Part shown: positions 28,408-37,541 of the stretch, piece by piece
How positions within the stretch are numbered: position 1 is the first letter of the stretch
Layout: every line of letters begins with the position of its first letter
NCBI RefSeq assembly: GCF_001676055.1
Contig: NZ_LZEX01000023.1
Location: 124,001 to 188,000 of the forward strand
DNA: 64,000 nt
DNA from: Morganella psychrotolerans
GTDB lineage: Bacteria > Pseudomonadota > Gammaproteobacteria > Enterobacterales > Enterobacteriaceae
Direction: 5' to 3'
Notes under the pieces: generated by a model
Told to the model about the DNA's origin: nothing
The model's database searches: none
Seen by the model: the letters and a program-made list of their open reading frames with translations, nothing else
Position numbers and translations under genes: made by a program

Positions 28408-28950
28408 TCTGATGATCCGGATGACTGTTAATTTCTGTAAAATGAGAAAATTAACACAGCACTATTGAGTTACAAAATACCAGTCAAAAGGAAATAATAT
28501 TATTTTGATATGCTAAATAAGCAGAAACGTTGAAAGCGGGATTCAGCGAAACAGCCACCCGTTTTACGTATGAAAGGTGTTAAAAAGTCAGATGCCAAAA
28601 TTGTAACAAAATACTAAAATGCGTAATTAAGTATAAATTTATTATCGTGGTTTTTTTATTGAAGGTAAAAGTGGTGTTATGAAATTAATTTTCAGACAAT
28701 ATCACTAATTACAGCATGTACTGATAGCCTGTACATGATTCAGATAAATTTAGTATGTTACTTTGTTACGAGTTATTGTAATAAGTAAAATACTCAGTTT
28801 TAGGTGGGATCACTGGTAATATACCCGATCCCACATTAACGGAAATATGCCAAAGACAGTTAAGTGAATTAGACAAGAGTAAAAGTATAAAATCATCGGT
28901 ATGTTATTTTCTTATAAATAACGGAATATAAATAATAATATCAATCTGAA
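28408..28950. other. AT-rich non-coding stretch
   Basis: About 540 bp after the terminator and before the regulator gene end. I see no open frame with an RBS and no recognisable RNA. Confidence 0.45.
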
Positions 28951-29580
28951 TTAGATGGAATCGGAATAATTCTTGTAGAAATCGTATTCCTGCACAAGCT
29001 GAGGCAACGATTTAATACGTAATTTGGTATACATATTAGAGCGATGAACTTCAACGGTGCGCGGAGACAAAGACAGTTTTTGTGCGGCTTCCTTACTGGT
29101 GTTACCATCCAGAATCATATCCATGACTTCTTTCTCGCGTGCGGATAATTTGCTAAATTTATCTTTAAGCCTCTGATAAGTGTGATATTTATTAAGGCTT
29201 TTTTCATATTGACCAAATGCATCATGAATAGCATTAACCAGCAATTCAGAATTAATTGGTTTTTTAAAGAACTCCAGTACACCGGCTTTGAAGGCCCGGC
29301 GGCAGGTTTCAAAAGAGGGATATGCGGTAATAACAATTGTCGGAATAATACTTTTAAGGCGTTTAAGTTCATCAATCAGATAAAATGCTTCTGCTGAAGA
29401 CTCACCGACTTCCAAAATAATACATTCGCGGGCATGCTCTTTGGGCGTATTAACATAGTATTTAAGAAAAGCCTGCTCAGATGAGTAGGATTTTACTTCA
29501 CAATTCATGTCGTCGAGCATGAAGTTGATATTGTTGCTTGGCAGGTCTGCACAGTTGATCAAATGAATAACGGCATCCAT
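28951..29580 (-). CDS. LuxR/FixJ-type response regulator with degenerate receiver
   Basis: 209 residues. The N-terminal receiver fold (1-120) keeps the switch Thr (T85 in IVITAYPS) and Lys (K107 in FFKKP). The phosphoacceptor position reads IILEVGE, so Asp is replaced by E57, and the acidic Mg pair at the start is missing (INCADL). The C-terminal LuxR HTH is intact: LSAREKEVMDMILDGNTSKE, then LSLSPRTVEVHRSNMYTKL. No sensor kinase lies nearby. It is therefore likely a phosphorylation-independent regulator; the targets are unknown. AAGGAG-like sequence precedes the ATG. Confidence 0.87.
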   Translation of the reverse strand: MDAVIHLINCADLPSNNINFMLDDMNCEVKSYSSEQAFLKYYVNTPKEHARECIILEVGESSAEAFYLIDELKRLKSIIPTIVITAYPSFETCRRAFKAGVLEFFKKPINSELLVNAIHDAFGQYEKSLNKYHTYQRLKDKFSKLSAREKEVMDMILDGNTSKEAAQKLSLSPRTVEVHRSNMYTKLRIKSLPQLVQEYDFYKNYSDSI

Positions 29581-29861
29581 AAATAACTCCTTTATTAAAA
29601 TAGGATACTGAAATAAAAAGGTATTTGCTTATAAAATACACGGGTGTTGAATTTACTTAAGTTCATCTACTCAACCGCTGGTATTGTAGACAAGATAACT
29701 TCAATAAAATGTTTAAATAGATAAGGAAGTTCATTTCCTAATCGGTGTGCAGTCTTGAAGAAAAGTGATAGTAATTTGGCATTTTTTCTTATTTTGAATA
29801 TAAAAAACAATTGGTTATGCCTTGCCTGACTTTGTTTAATTATAGGTTATTACACTATTTT

Positions 29862-29880
29862 TGTGAAACAAATGTTTACA
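29862..29880. promoter_or_regulatory. possible LacI-type operator upstream of the lacI-family gene
   Basis: GTGAAACAAATGTTTAC is an imperfect inverted repeat (GAAAC against GTTTA with a 4-bp spacer), ~105 bp upstream of the regulator start. Weak evidence; possible autoregulation. Confidence 0.3.
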
Positions 29881-29984
29881 TTTACTCTTGGGGTTATAGT
29901 GCTGATATGTTATAAATGATTGCTCATACTTTTCTTTATCTTTCGTACTACAGAAATTTATACTCATTTTCTACTGATAATAAT

Positions 29985-30983
29985 ATGGCATCACTTAAAG
30001 ATGTTGCCCGGCTGGCATCAGTATCTCTGATGACAGTATCGAGAGCGATAAATAATCCTGATTTATTGAAACCTGATACTCTGAAGCAGGTTCAGCATGC
30101 TATTGACGTTCTGAATTACGTGCCTGATTTATCAGCCCGTAAAATCAGGGGAAAAAGCACAAAGCTGTCAGGATTAGGTGTTCTGGCTTTTGATACAGCA
30201 TCGACCCCTTTTTCTGTTGAGCTTCTTCTCTCTATTGAACAGTGCGCCAGAAAATATGGATGGAGCAGTTTTGTTGTCAATATTTCATCACAGGATGATT
30301 TAACCAATGCAGCCAGACAAATACTGTCTCAAAGACCTGATGGCATTATTGTCACCAGTATGAAGCTGCGCGAAATAGAAATCCCTGAATTATTGCGGGA
30401 TAAAAATCTGGTACTGACGAATTGCTTTGATTCAACTGATGATTCATTGCCGGCTTATATTCCGGACGACTACCATGGTCAGTACAATGCAACCAAACAT
30501 CTTATTGCGCAGGGATATCGCCACCCGCTCTGTCTCTGGCTGCCCGCAGAGTCTGTCTCTGCCGGTATCCGTCGTGATGCTGTTCAGGATGCCTGGCAGG
30601 ATGCACAATTATGCCGTGATGACCTTATCCAACACAATATCAGGCACCCTGATACACAATACCGCGATGCTATTTCACTGATTGAGCGGTATTGTCCTGA
30701 TAATACGCCACTGTTCGACAGTATTATTTGCGGAAATGACCGTATTGCATTTATCACTTATCAGGTCTTATTAACCCGTGGAATACGAATTCCTCAGCAG
30801 ATCGGTATTCTCGGGTTCGATAATATGGCGGGTGTTGGTGAGTTATTTTATCCGCCACTGACAACAATCCAGTCACCTTATTATCAGTTAGGTGAAGCGG
30901 CTGCATTACATCTTATCGAAGAACGCCGGTCACAGGGGCGCGTGTATGTACCTTGCCGCGTTTTGAAGCGGGATTCACTCTGA
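29985..30983 (+). CDS. LacI-family transcriptional repressor
   Basis: 332 residues from the Met of MASLKDVARLASVSLMTVSR, which begins the usual LacI HTH; the frame is open 23 codons further upstream but that part is not family-like. The hinge helix is YVPDLSARKIRG. The periplasmic-binding-protein-like effector domain has GVLAFDTASTPFSVELL, IICGNDRIAF and IGILGFDNMAGVGELFYPPLTTI. The effector is not predictable from this. No sugar operon is adjacent; downstream is a ~900-bp gene-free stretch with three TTAACGTTAA-type sites, which could be its operators. Confidence 0.9.
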   Translation: MASLKDVARLASVSLMTVSRAINNPDLLKPDTLKQVQHAIDVLNYVPDLSARKIRGKSTKLSGLGVLAFDTASTPFSVELLLSIEQCARKYGWSSFVVNISSQDDLTNAARQILSQRPDGIIVTSMKLREIEIPELLRDKNLVLTNCFDSTDDSLPAYIPDDYHGQYNATKHLIAQGYRHPLCLWLPAESVSAGIRRDAVQDAWQDAQLCRDDLIQHNIRHPDTQYRDAISLIERYCPDNTPLFDSIICGNDRIAFITYQVLLTRGIRIPQQIGILGFDNMAGVGELFYPPLTTIQSPYYQLGEAAALHLIEERRSQGRVYVPCRVLKRDSL

Positions 30984-31291
30984 AATCCGGCTTGTTTTTT
31001 GTTCGTTCTCCGCTTACTGCACATTTGTACAGACTCAGTATATTCACCCTGCCGTTTTATTTCTTATTCCGTCTGATTCAGGTTAATTTTATTTATTAAC
31101 CGGCACGGGTCAGTCCGGATGCTGTTTATTAAATGTTCATTTCCCCGTAAATGGATTTATCTGTCAGTTTAAGCAGTTAAATAAGCAAATTTCACGGAAT
31201 AACCAGGCATAAAACTTTCAATTGTATTTTTTTTATGCTGTACGTTCTGTTTACGTATCATAATGATAATTAATCATACTAATCTTATGAT

Positions 31292-31304
31292 GTTAACGTT
31301 AAAC
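31292..31304. promoter_or_regulatory. TTAACGTTAA site 1
   Basis: GTTAACGTTAAAC, palindromic with a central CG as in LacI-family operators. Confidence 0.4.
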
Positions 31305-31521
31305 TTTTGAATTTAAAAAAAAACAGCAACATTTTTTAGGGACAAAGCTACCGCACGGATGATTTTTTAATCTCCGGAGGGGGAAGTCTGCGTTGTTACT
31401 CTGATTATCATGAAAATGAACATTAAATGATTATTTATCTTTTATCATCAATGCATTAACAGTAATAATGATTTTCAGGGTATAAAAAATCAGGGGATCT
31501 ATCTAGCTATAACTACGCTAA

Positions 31522-31533
31522 GTTAACGTTAAC
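31522..31533. promoter_or_regulatory. TTAACGTTAA site 2
   Basis: GTTAACGTTAAC, a perfect 12-bp palindrome. Confidence 0.45.
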
Positions 31534-31585
31534 ATCCAATATTAGGAATAATACCCAAAATTGAATTGTTAATGATACTTATTAT

Positions 31586-31596
31586 GTTAACGTTAC
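31586..31596. promoter_or_regulatory. TTAACGTTAA site 3
   Basis: GTTAACGTTAC, one mismatch from the palindrome of site 2, about 64 bp downstream of it. Confidence 0.4.
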
Positions 31597-31880
31597 CAAT
31601 GAAAAAATCAAGTTAAATTGATGTTTTGTAGTTATATGCACGTAGTCCTTATTATATTTTTCATGAACATATTTTGAACGTCATGCAGTGAATTATAAAT
31701 ACGTACTTTTCCTGTAATTCACTGACGAATTTAATTCTTTTTTGTAATAGCAAAAAACATGTCCAGATAATGATGATCCTCAACTTATTGCAGGTATTTA
31801 AATTGAGCTGACGCATGGGATTTGCGGAGCAGAGGGGTATGATAGATGTCAGGATAATAACTAACGGGACTGACTGAACC

Positions 31881-32788
31881 ATGTTTTTACGATCTGGCGC
31901 GATGCTGGCGATTTTTTCTTATTTTTTATGGGGAATAACGCCGTTGTTTTATCGTCTTTTGCCGGGCGTACAACCTCTGGAGTTATTATCTCAGCGGGTT
32001 ATCTGGTCGATTCCGTTATTACTGCTTGTCCGTGTGTTTTTGAAAAATCGTACCCGTTTTCGCGGAGTATGGGCAGATAAGCGCTCATTGTTTCTCTGTT
32101 TTTTCAGTACCGGCGTTATGGCGGTATCATGGTGTACCTTCACCTATTCGATGACACATGATTTAGTGCTTGAAGCCAGTATGGCTATTTTATTACGCCG
32201 CTGTTTTCTATTTTGCTCGGTGTGGTATTTTTACATGAACGCCTGAGACGGGCTGAAAAAGTGGCATTGTTATTTGTTTGTGCCGGGGTGGGCTATCAGC
32301 TGATTCAATACGGGCGACTGCCGGGGCTGGCGCTGATGATGGGCTCCGCATTTGCATTTTACGGGTTCATCCGTAAATTTATCCGCTATGATCTGACCAC
32401 ATCACTGTTGATTGAAAGTCTGTGGCTGCTGCCACTCGCGGTTGTGCTCTATTTCTGGCTGGAAAGCACCGGGCAAAGCACATTTGCCACAGCCGATAGT
32501 TTTACCCGCCTCTGCTTTATCCTGACCGCGCCGGTGACGTTGTTGCCGCTGCTCTTTTTTACTGCTGCTGTACGTTCAACCACACTGACAACCATCGGGC
32601 TGGCACAATATCTGGAGCCGACTATTCAGTTCCTGCTGGCGGTATTCCTCTTTAATGAACATTTTGATGCAGTTAAAGGCGTGAGTTTCTCACTTATTTG
32701 GCTGGGATTATTGTTCTGTATCCTCTCACTTATCCGCTATCACCGGAAAAATACCGCAAAAATCGGTCTGGGTATGAAACCGCGTTAA
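31881..32788 (+). pseudogene. rarD: RarD-type EamA transporter, frameshifted
   Basis: Two overlapping frames together make one RarD-like 10-TM transporter of ~300 residues. The first runs in frame to LVLEASMA and then reads ILLRRCFLF. In the shifted frame the expected GYFITPLFSILLGVVFLHE follows directly. The break lies at about 32181-32185, where ATGG appears instead of the ATGGG needed, i.e. a one-base deletion. The second half (from GVVFLHERLRRAE to GLGMKPR) is intact. Either a true pseudogene or an assembly error at a short G run. Confidence 0.85.
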
Positions 32789-32827
32789 GTACTCACATTA
32801 ATTTACTGCCCGGTTTATAAGTGACTA

Positions 32828-32843
32828 AAGCAAACGATTGCGT
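32828..32843. promoter_or_regulatory. PurR operator of purT
   Basis: AAGCAAACGATTGCGT fits the PurR consensus (ANGCAAACGNTTNCNT) at every defined position. A TATAAT -10 hexamer at 32845-32850 follows directly. Confidence 0.85.
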
Positions 32844-32892
32844 ATATAATGATACCCATTATTTTCCGGTATTTTCTGAACAGGTGACAGTA

Positions 32893-34071
32893 ATGACAAT
32901 GTTAGGCACAGCGTTACGTCCGGGAGCAACAAAAGTGATGCTGCTCGGCGCGGGAGAGTTAGGTAAAGAGGTGGCAATTGAGTGCCAGCGTCTGGGAATC
33001 GAAGTAATTGCCGTTGATCGCTATGATAATGCACCGGCTATGCATATTGCGCACCGCCGTTATGTTATCAATATGCTCGATGGTGCAGAGTTAGAGTCTG
33101 TCATCCGCAAAGAGAAGCCTGATTACGTCGTACCGGAAATTGAGGCGATTGCGACAGACACCTTGTACCGCCTGGAGCAGGAGGGGCTGAATGTTGTTCC
33201 GTGCGCCAATGCCGTGAAGCTGACGATGAACCGGGAAGGTATCCGCCGTCTGGCAGCGGAAGAGCTGGGTTTGCTGACATCAGAATACCGCTTTGTTGAT
33301 GATGAAGCCGCGTTTATCCGCGCCGCCGGTGAGATTGGTTTTCCCTGTATTATCAAACCGGTGATGAGTTCATCGGGTAAAGGTCAAAGTGTTATCCGCA
33401 GTGAAGCCGGACTGAGTGCGGCCTGGCGGGCATCCCAGGATGCCGGTCGTGCGGGGAAAGGGCGGGTGATTGTCGAGCGGATGATCCCGTTTGATTATGA
33501 AATTACATTGCTGACAGTTCGCGCCGTCGACGGTGTGCATTTTTGCGCCCCGGTCGGGCATCGCCAGGAAAACGGCGATTACCGTGAATCATGGCAGCCG
33601 CAGGCGATGTCTGACGCGACGCTGCTGCGGGCGCAGCAGGTGGCAGAGACGATAGTGAACGGGCTGGGGGGTTTTGGTCTGTTTGGCGTGGAACTGTTCG
33701 TGCGCGGCGACGATATTATCTTTAATGAAGTCTCACCACGACCGCACGATACCGGGCTTGTGACTTTGGTTTCACAGAATATCTCTGAATTTGCACTGCA
33801 CGTACGCGCATTTCTGGGACTGCCGGCGGGGGATATTATTCAGTATGCACCAGCGGCGTCAGCTGTTATTTTGCCTTCACTGACCAGTGATAATGTGTGT
33901 TACAGCGGGTTGGAAAATGCACTGCACGGAACGGTTCAGTTACGTTTATTCGCCAAGCCGGTCATTGACGGCTCCCGCCGGATGGGTGTTGCGCTGGCAA
34001 CGGCGTCCTGTACCGAAGAGGCGGTGTCTGTGGCAAAACAGGCTGCTGCTGCCGTGGTGGTTACCGGTTAA
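32893..34071 (+). CDS. purT: formate-dependent phosphoribosylglycinamide formyltransferase
   Basis: 392 residues from the Met of [19 protein letters not shown], exactly the E. coli PurT length; an upstream in-frame start at 32821 would lie inside the PurR operator. ATP-grasp enzyme: [12 protein letters not shown] (N-terminal nucleotide-like fold), [18 protein letters not shown] (ATP loop), [27 protein letters not shown] (metal and ATP site). It makes formyl-GAR from formate, ATP and GAR in purine synthesis, in the cytosol. The PurR box implies repression by purines. A hairpin terminator follows. Confidence 0.97.
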   Translation: MTMLGTALRPGATKVMLLGAGELGKEVAIECQRLGIEVIAVDRYDNAPAMHIAHRRYVINMLDGAELESVIRKEKPDYVVPEIEAIATDTLYRLEQEGLNVVPCANAVKLTMNREGIRRLAAEELGLLTSEYRFVDDEAAFIRAAGEIGFPCIIKPVMSSSGKGQSVIRSEAGLSAAWRASQDAGRAGKGRVIVERMIPFDYEITLLTVRAVDGVHFCAPVGHRQENGDYRESWQPQAMSDATLLRAQQVAETIVNGLGGFGLFGVELFVRGDDIIFNEVSPRPHDTGLVTLVSQNISEFALHVRAFLGLPAGDIIQYAPAASAVILPSLTSDNVCYSGLENALHGTVQLRLFAKPVIDGSRRMGVALATASCTEEAVSVAKQAAAAVVVTG

Positions 34072-34087
34072 TTCGATTTGCTGATAT

Positions 34088-34125
34088 AGCAGAAACAGCA
34101 GAGTGAATTTTCTGCTGTTTCTGTT
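34088..34125 (+). terminator. hairpin after purT
   Basis: AGAAACAGCAG and CTGCTGTTTCT pair around a ten-base loop, followed by GTTCTG. Strong stem but a poor T-run. Confidence 0.6.
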
Positions 34126-34315
34126 CTGACTGACTTTCTGATCTCAGCCTTATTTTATTCATCACTCAAAATTTTAATAATCAATTAATTTATGGCGGGC
34201 AATAGTGTCATAGTCTCTATTTTCATCAAAATTAAAGGGGCTGTGATATTGCGCTGACTTTTGAATTGACACATTCTCTGGTTATGGAACAATACCGCGC
34301 AATAAATATCATAGT

Positions 34316-34407
34316 GATACTCGTCATACTTCAGGATGCCCGGGTGATGACTGAGCAACGTTTGGCCCGGCCTGCGTAGCTTGTCACCTGTATGTATTCC
34401 GGATTGA
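34316..34407. repeat. ERIC-type repeat, second subfamily
   Basis: It begins GATACTCGTCATACTTCAGG and ends CCGGATTGAGTG. Same family end as the element at 49576-49703 and as ERICs of other enterics. Confidence 0.65.
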
Positions 34408-34436
34408 GTGATTTCTCTCATATTGTCTGTCAGGTT

Positions 34437-36026
34437 ATGTATAAAAAAATACGATTTTCAGCACTTTTATCTCAGGCATCATTAATTCTTTTTGTTTATC
34501 TTCTGCATATCAGTTTTGGCTATCCGCCAAAGCTTGTGTATATTTTTAGCGCGCTGGCATTTTTCGCTTTTATTGCATCCGTGAGCCGTAAGGTATATCT
34601 GGTGGTGATACTACTTTATGCGCTGGCCGGCATATTTTATGCGCCGGTAGGAATTAATTATGGCTTTCCTGATGTAAATTCAGTCGGTTCACTGATTTAT
34701 ACTAACAGTCGTGAGTCTGCTGAATTTTTTCTGGGAATATCTCTGCGGATTTACCTGTTTATGGCCGCATTGCTCGGCTGTGCCATAATTGCAATGCGGT
34801 TAAAGATCAATGTCAGAAAACCGGTGCGCTACTGGTTGTTTGCACTTTTCTTTATTCCGGCGTTCTGGTCACCGGTAAAAAATGTGGTTAAAGCGGGCTG
34901 GAATTCTGAATTCAGTATTGTGGATTCCGGTCTGCCTGAATTTCGTTTCTTTTATGATATTGCCCAGAGCTATAACGACGTGATGGCATCCAACAGTCAT
35001 TTCGCAAAAATAATTCAGACCCCTGATAACTGGAAACCGGTTGCTGTTTCCGGGAAGTATGACACCTATATTCTGGTCATCGGCGAAAGTGTCCGTAAAG
35101 ATTTTATGCAGGCATATGGTTTCCCTTATGCGGAAAATACCCCCTGGATGAGCCGGGCAAACGGCACATTATTTATGGATTTTATTTCTGCCGCCGGTGC
35201 TACGCAGCCCTCTCTGACCAATGCGTTTACATTGCGTGAAAGTACCAAACGCGATCTGAATAACAGTCTGATTACTCTGGCAAAACGGGCCGGATTTGAA
35301 ACGTACTGGCTCTCTAATCAGGGATTACGCGGCAAATATGATTCTCCGGTTGCTATGATAGGAAAGCAGGCGGGTAACACGGTCTTTCTGAAAGAGGGGA
35401 GTGCGGAGGATCGCGATTATTTTCAGGATGAAAATCTCCGTCCGGATATCCTGCGTCTTCTTGCAGAGCCATCTGATAACCGTAAGCGGCTGATTGTTAT
35501 CCATCTTATGGGATCACATCCACAGCCTTGTGCGCGGACCAATAATCAGTTTGATAAATTTATTACATCTGAAAATATCTCCTGCTATGTGCAAAGCATT
35601 GCGAATACCGATAAATTTCTGTCAGAGATAGCAACGGACGCAGATAAGCACCATGTAAACTGGACGATGATCTATTTCTCCGATCATGGTCTGCGTGTGA
35701 CAGACAATGGTCTTGATACGATGAATCTGGTGCATTCTGATGAATTTAAACAAAATTATCAGGTACCATTCTTTCTGACCTCCTATGATGCAACGGAACA
35801 AAAAACGGTTCAGTCACGCCGCAGCGGGCTTTCTATGTTGCCGTTTCTGGCTCAGTGGATGGGGATCAGCGAACCGCGCCTGTCTCAGCAGTGCGCCTGG
35901 CGTGATAATGTCCCTTGTGAGGAGCAATCCGGCTATATTTCGTTTCATAACAAAGAACAATCTTATGACGATTTACCGGATGATTTGCCTGTACTTATAC
36001 CCGATGCTGATAAAACCGGAGAGTAA
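34437..36026 (+). CDS. opgE: phosphoethanolamine transferase, OpgE (YbiP) type
   Basis: 529 residues from the Met of MYKKIRFSALL; the frame continues 15 codons upstream next to an ERIC element. Five membrane helices occupy about residues 10-160, then a periplasmic alkaline-phosphatase/sulfatase-like domain. Catalytic landmarks: VIGESVRKD, GATQPSLTNAF (nucleophile Thr), HLMGSHPQPC and YFSDHGL (zinc ligands). YbiP adds phosphoethanolamine to osmoregulated periplasmic glucans; the segments NTPWMSRANG, ETYWLSNQG and VHSDEFKQNYQVPF track that protein rather than EptA/MCR. Stop and the next ATG are adjacent, so the downstream lipoprotein is co-expressed. Confidence 0.85.
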   Translation: MYKKIRFSALLSQASLILFVYLLHISFGYPPKLVYIFSALAFFAFIASVSRKVYLVVILLYALAGIFYAPVGINYGFPDVNSVGSLIYTNSRESAEFFLGISLRIYLFMAALLGCAIIAMRLKINVRKPVRYWLFALFFIPAFWSPVKNVVKAGWNSEFSIVDSGLPEFRFFYDIAQSYNDVMASNSHFAKIIQTPDNWKPVAVSGKYDTYILVIGESVRKDFMQAYGFPYAENTPWMSRANGTLFMDFISAAGATQPSLTNAFTLRESTKRDLNNSLITLAKRAGFETYWLSNQGLRGKYDSPVAMIGKQAGNTVFLKEGSAEDRDYFQDENLRPDILRLLAEPSDNRKRLIVIHLMGSHPQPCARTNNQFDKFITSENISCYVQSIANTDKFLSEIATDADKHHVNWTMIYFSDHGLRVTDNGLDTMNLVHSDEFKQNYQVPFFLTSYDATEQKTVQSRRSGLSMLPFLAQWMGISEPRLSQQCAWRDNVPCEEQSGYISFHNKEQSYDDLPDDLPVLIPDADKTGE

Positions 36027-36536
36027 ATGATGCGCAGGTTTCTGAGTGTGGTGCTTTTACCGGCAGTACTGCTGTCGGCTGCGGCCTGTTCTGATACTCA
36101 GGCGGTGAAAGCCCGCGAATGGGTTCAGGTGCGGTCAGAAACCCCTTCAGATGCAGATGAGTGCTTTAAACCGGATAACCCGTATCAGGTCTGTCTCTAT
36201 CAGGACAAAAGGACTTACGGTTTTCATTTTGTGGATATAAATTTGCAGGAACCTTATGCGCCTTACTATTTTGATAACGGACCTGATTATGCGTCTGAGG
36301 GTCGTTACCGTGTCAAAATCGGGGATAAAATCGGGTTTGCTGACAGTGTCTCCGGAAAACTGGTGATCCCGGCCATTTATGAATGCGCACATCCGTATAG
36401 CGGGGGAATGGCGCAGGTGGGAGTGGGGTGTGACAGAGAAAGTGACGGTGAGCACAGTTGGTGGGTCAATGGCTACTGGCTGCGCATCGACCCATACGGG
36501 CTGATTACCGGGTTTGAAACGTCCCCCCGCCGGTAA
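36027..36536 (+). CDS. WG-repeat-like lipoprotein
   Basis: 169 residues. Lipobox SAAAC gives a lipidated Cys at about residue 21. The central part KIGDKIGFADSVSGKLVIPA followed by YECAHPYSGGMAQVGVG resembles a WG/KWG beta-repeat unit. Two or three extra Cys could form disulfides (DECFKP, YQVCLY, VGCDRE). It starts directly after the opgE stop, so it is likely translated with it. No assigned function. Confidence 0.75.
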   Translation: MMRRFLSVVLLPAVLLSAAACSDTQAVKAREWVQVRSETPSDADECFKPDNPYQVCLYQDKRTYGFHFVDINLQEPYAPYYFDNGPDYASEGRYRVKIGDKIGFADSVSGKLVIPAIYECAHPYSGGMAQVGVGCDRESDGEHSWWVNGYWLRIDPYGLITGFETSPRR

Positions 36537-36557
36537 CGCTCAATTGCAATGCGCCAA

Positions 36558-37070
36558 TTATAATGTGCCGTGACGGCGGCGCATCAGGATTCGCAGACGC
36601 CAGCTGTGCAGAATATAGGTACACAGCAGCACAAAGGCGATCACTCCCCAGACAATCATTTCACCATAGCGGGCGCCGAAGTCCGCAATCTGTGCTTTCG
36701 CCGGGTTATCTTTCTGATAATAAACACCGGTCGGGCCGGTTTGACATTCTGACTGACAAACCAGGCTATCCGGTGAAGTGAATGTCACAATTTTATTATC
36801 CGGCGTGACAAATTTAACCAGCGGCCAGCCGACAAGCTGTTGCCCTGAACGGGTATCACGCATTTCTGTACGCGGGTATCCGGTTATCTGCCCGTCAATG
36901 TAACTTTCATTCTGTTGTGTCTGCCAGGTCTGATAAATCATAAAACCGGCCAGAAAAAGCACACAAAAGGTCGGAAGGCGGAGAAAGCGCTGTATCAGCA
37001 TATTGCGCTGTGTTTGTTTGTCGGTACAGGCTGCGTGGCGCATGTAATGAGAATCAGGTTTTTGGGTCAT
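36558..37070 (-). CDS. DUF3592-like membrane protein
   Basis: 170 residues. One membrane helix at about 32-47 (LPTFCVLFLAGFMIYQTW), a beta-rich extracytoplasmic domain with GWPLVKFVTPDNKIVTFTSP and GPTGVYYQKDNPAKAQI, then a second helix near 137-152 and a basic tail. This two-helix layout with a V-x-F-x-x domain is what I associate with DUF3592. Function unknown. It converges with the preceding lipoprotein gene and ends only 21 bp from it. An ERIC lies upstream of its start. Confidence 0.7.
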   Translation of the reverse strand: MTQKPDSHYMRHAACTDKQTQRNMLIQRFLRLPTFCVLFLAGFMIYQTWQTQQNESYIDGQITGYPRTEMRDTRSGQQLVGWPLVKFVTPDNKIVTFTSPDSLVCQSECQTGPTGVYYQKDNPAKAQIADFGARYGEMIVWGVIAFVLLCTYILHSWRLRILMRRRHGTL

Positions 37071-37123
37071 ATTCGTTGCTGTCTTCTGTCGGTTTAGGAG
37101 TGATAATTACAGATAAAAGTGTA

Positions 37124-37250
37124 TATACCCTTATTCATTCAAACCGCAGGTTCGTTGGCGGCATGAAACCAGCCGGGTCACATACTAATGTATGCTCCCC
37201 GTCTGGATTTCCCTTGCCGCCTGCCTGCAATTTGAATGACGTTGGGTATA
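37124..37250. repeat. ERIC-type repeat, full length
   Basis: TATACCCTTATTCATTC at the left, TGAATGACGTTGGGTATA at the right, central GGTCACATACTAATGTATGC. Confidence 0.85.
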
Positions 37251-37541
37251 AAATAATACTTTTATAAAAAAAATGATAAAAATTACAAAAAAATTTAAAA
37301 ATCATAACGTTAACCTGATCACAGAATTCAGTGCCTTTAGTACAGGATAAAACCGCCCGGCAGCAAATTATGACCGCTTAATCCGCTATATTACCGCTTA
37401 CGGGATAATTCCCGTTTCCTGCCTTGATTTTTCTATCATAAAACACACTTGCAGAAAGTTTCTATTTTCTTTTTTCCGGACCATTTTTCGCCGCACGGAA
37501 GCGGACCATTTGCTTATCACAGTCATACTTAAAGGTGTGTT

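Larger units (their letters stand above)
30984..31880. other. gene-free region with repeated TTAACGTTAA sites
   Basis: About 900 bp without a supported gene. It holds three copies of a palindrome resembling LacI-family operators (31292-31304, 31522-31533, 31586-31596), and a perfect 10-bp inverted repeat CAGTGAATTA/TAATTCACTG at 31686-31724. Either a deleted operon or an unrecognised small transcript may have been controlled here. Confidence 0.5.

Noticed and set aside
31330-31400. Riboswitch-like segment (GGGACAAAGCTACCG ... CTCCGGAGG) in the gene-free region
   Set aside because: Some resemblance to the 3' half of c-di-GMP-I, but the other conserved half and matching stems are missing.
31661-31882. 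Minus-strand 73-residue frame upstream of rarD
   Set aside because: Spans the inverted repeat region, no RBS, no recognisable pattern.
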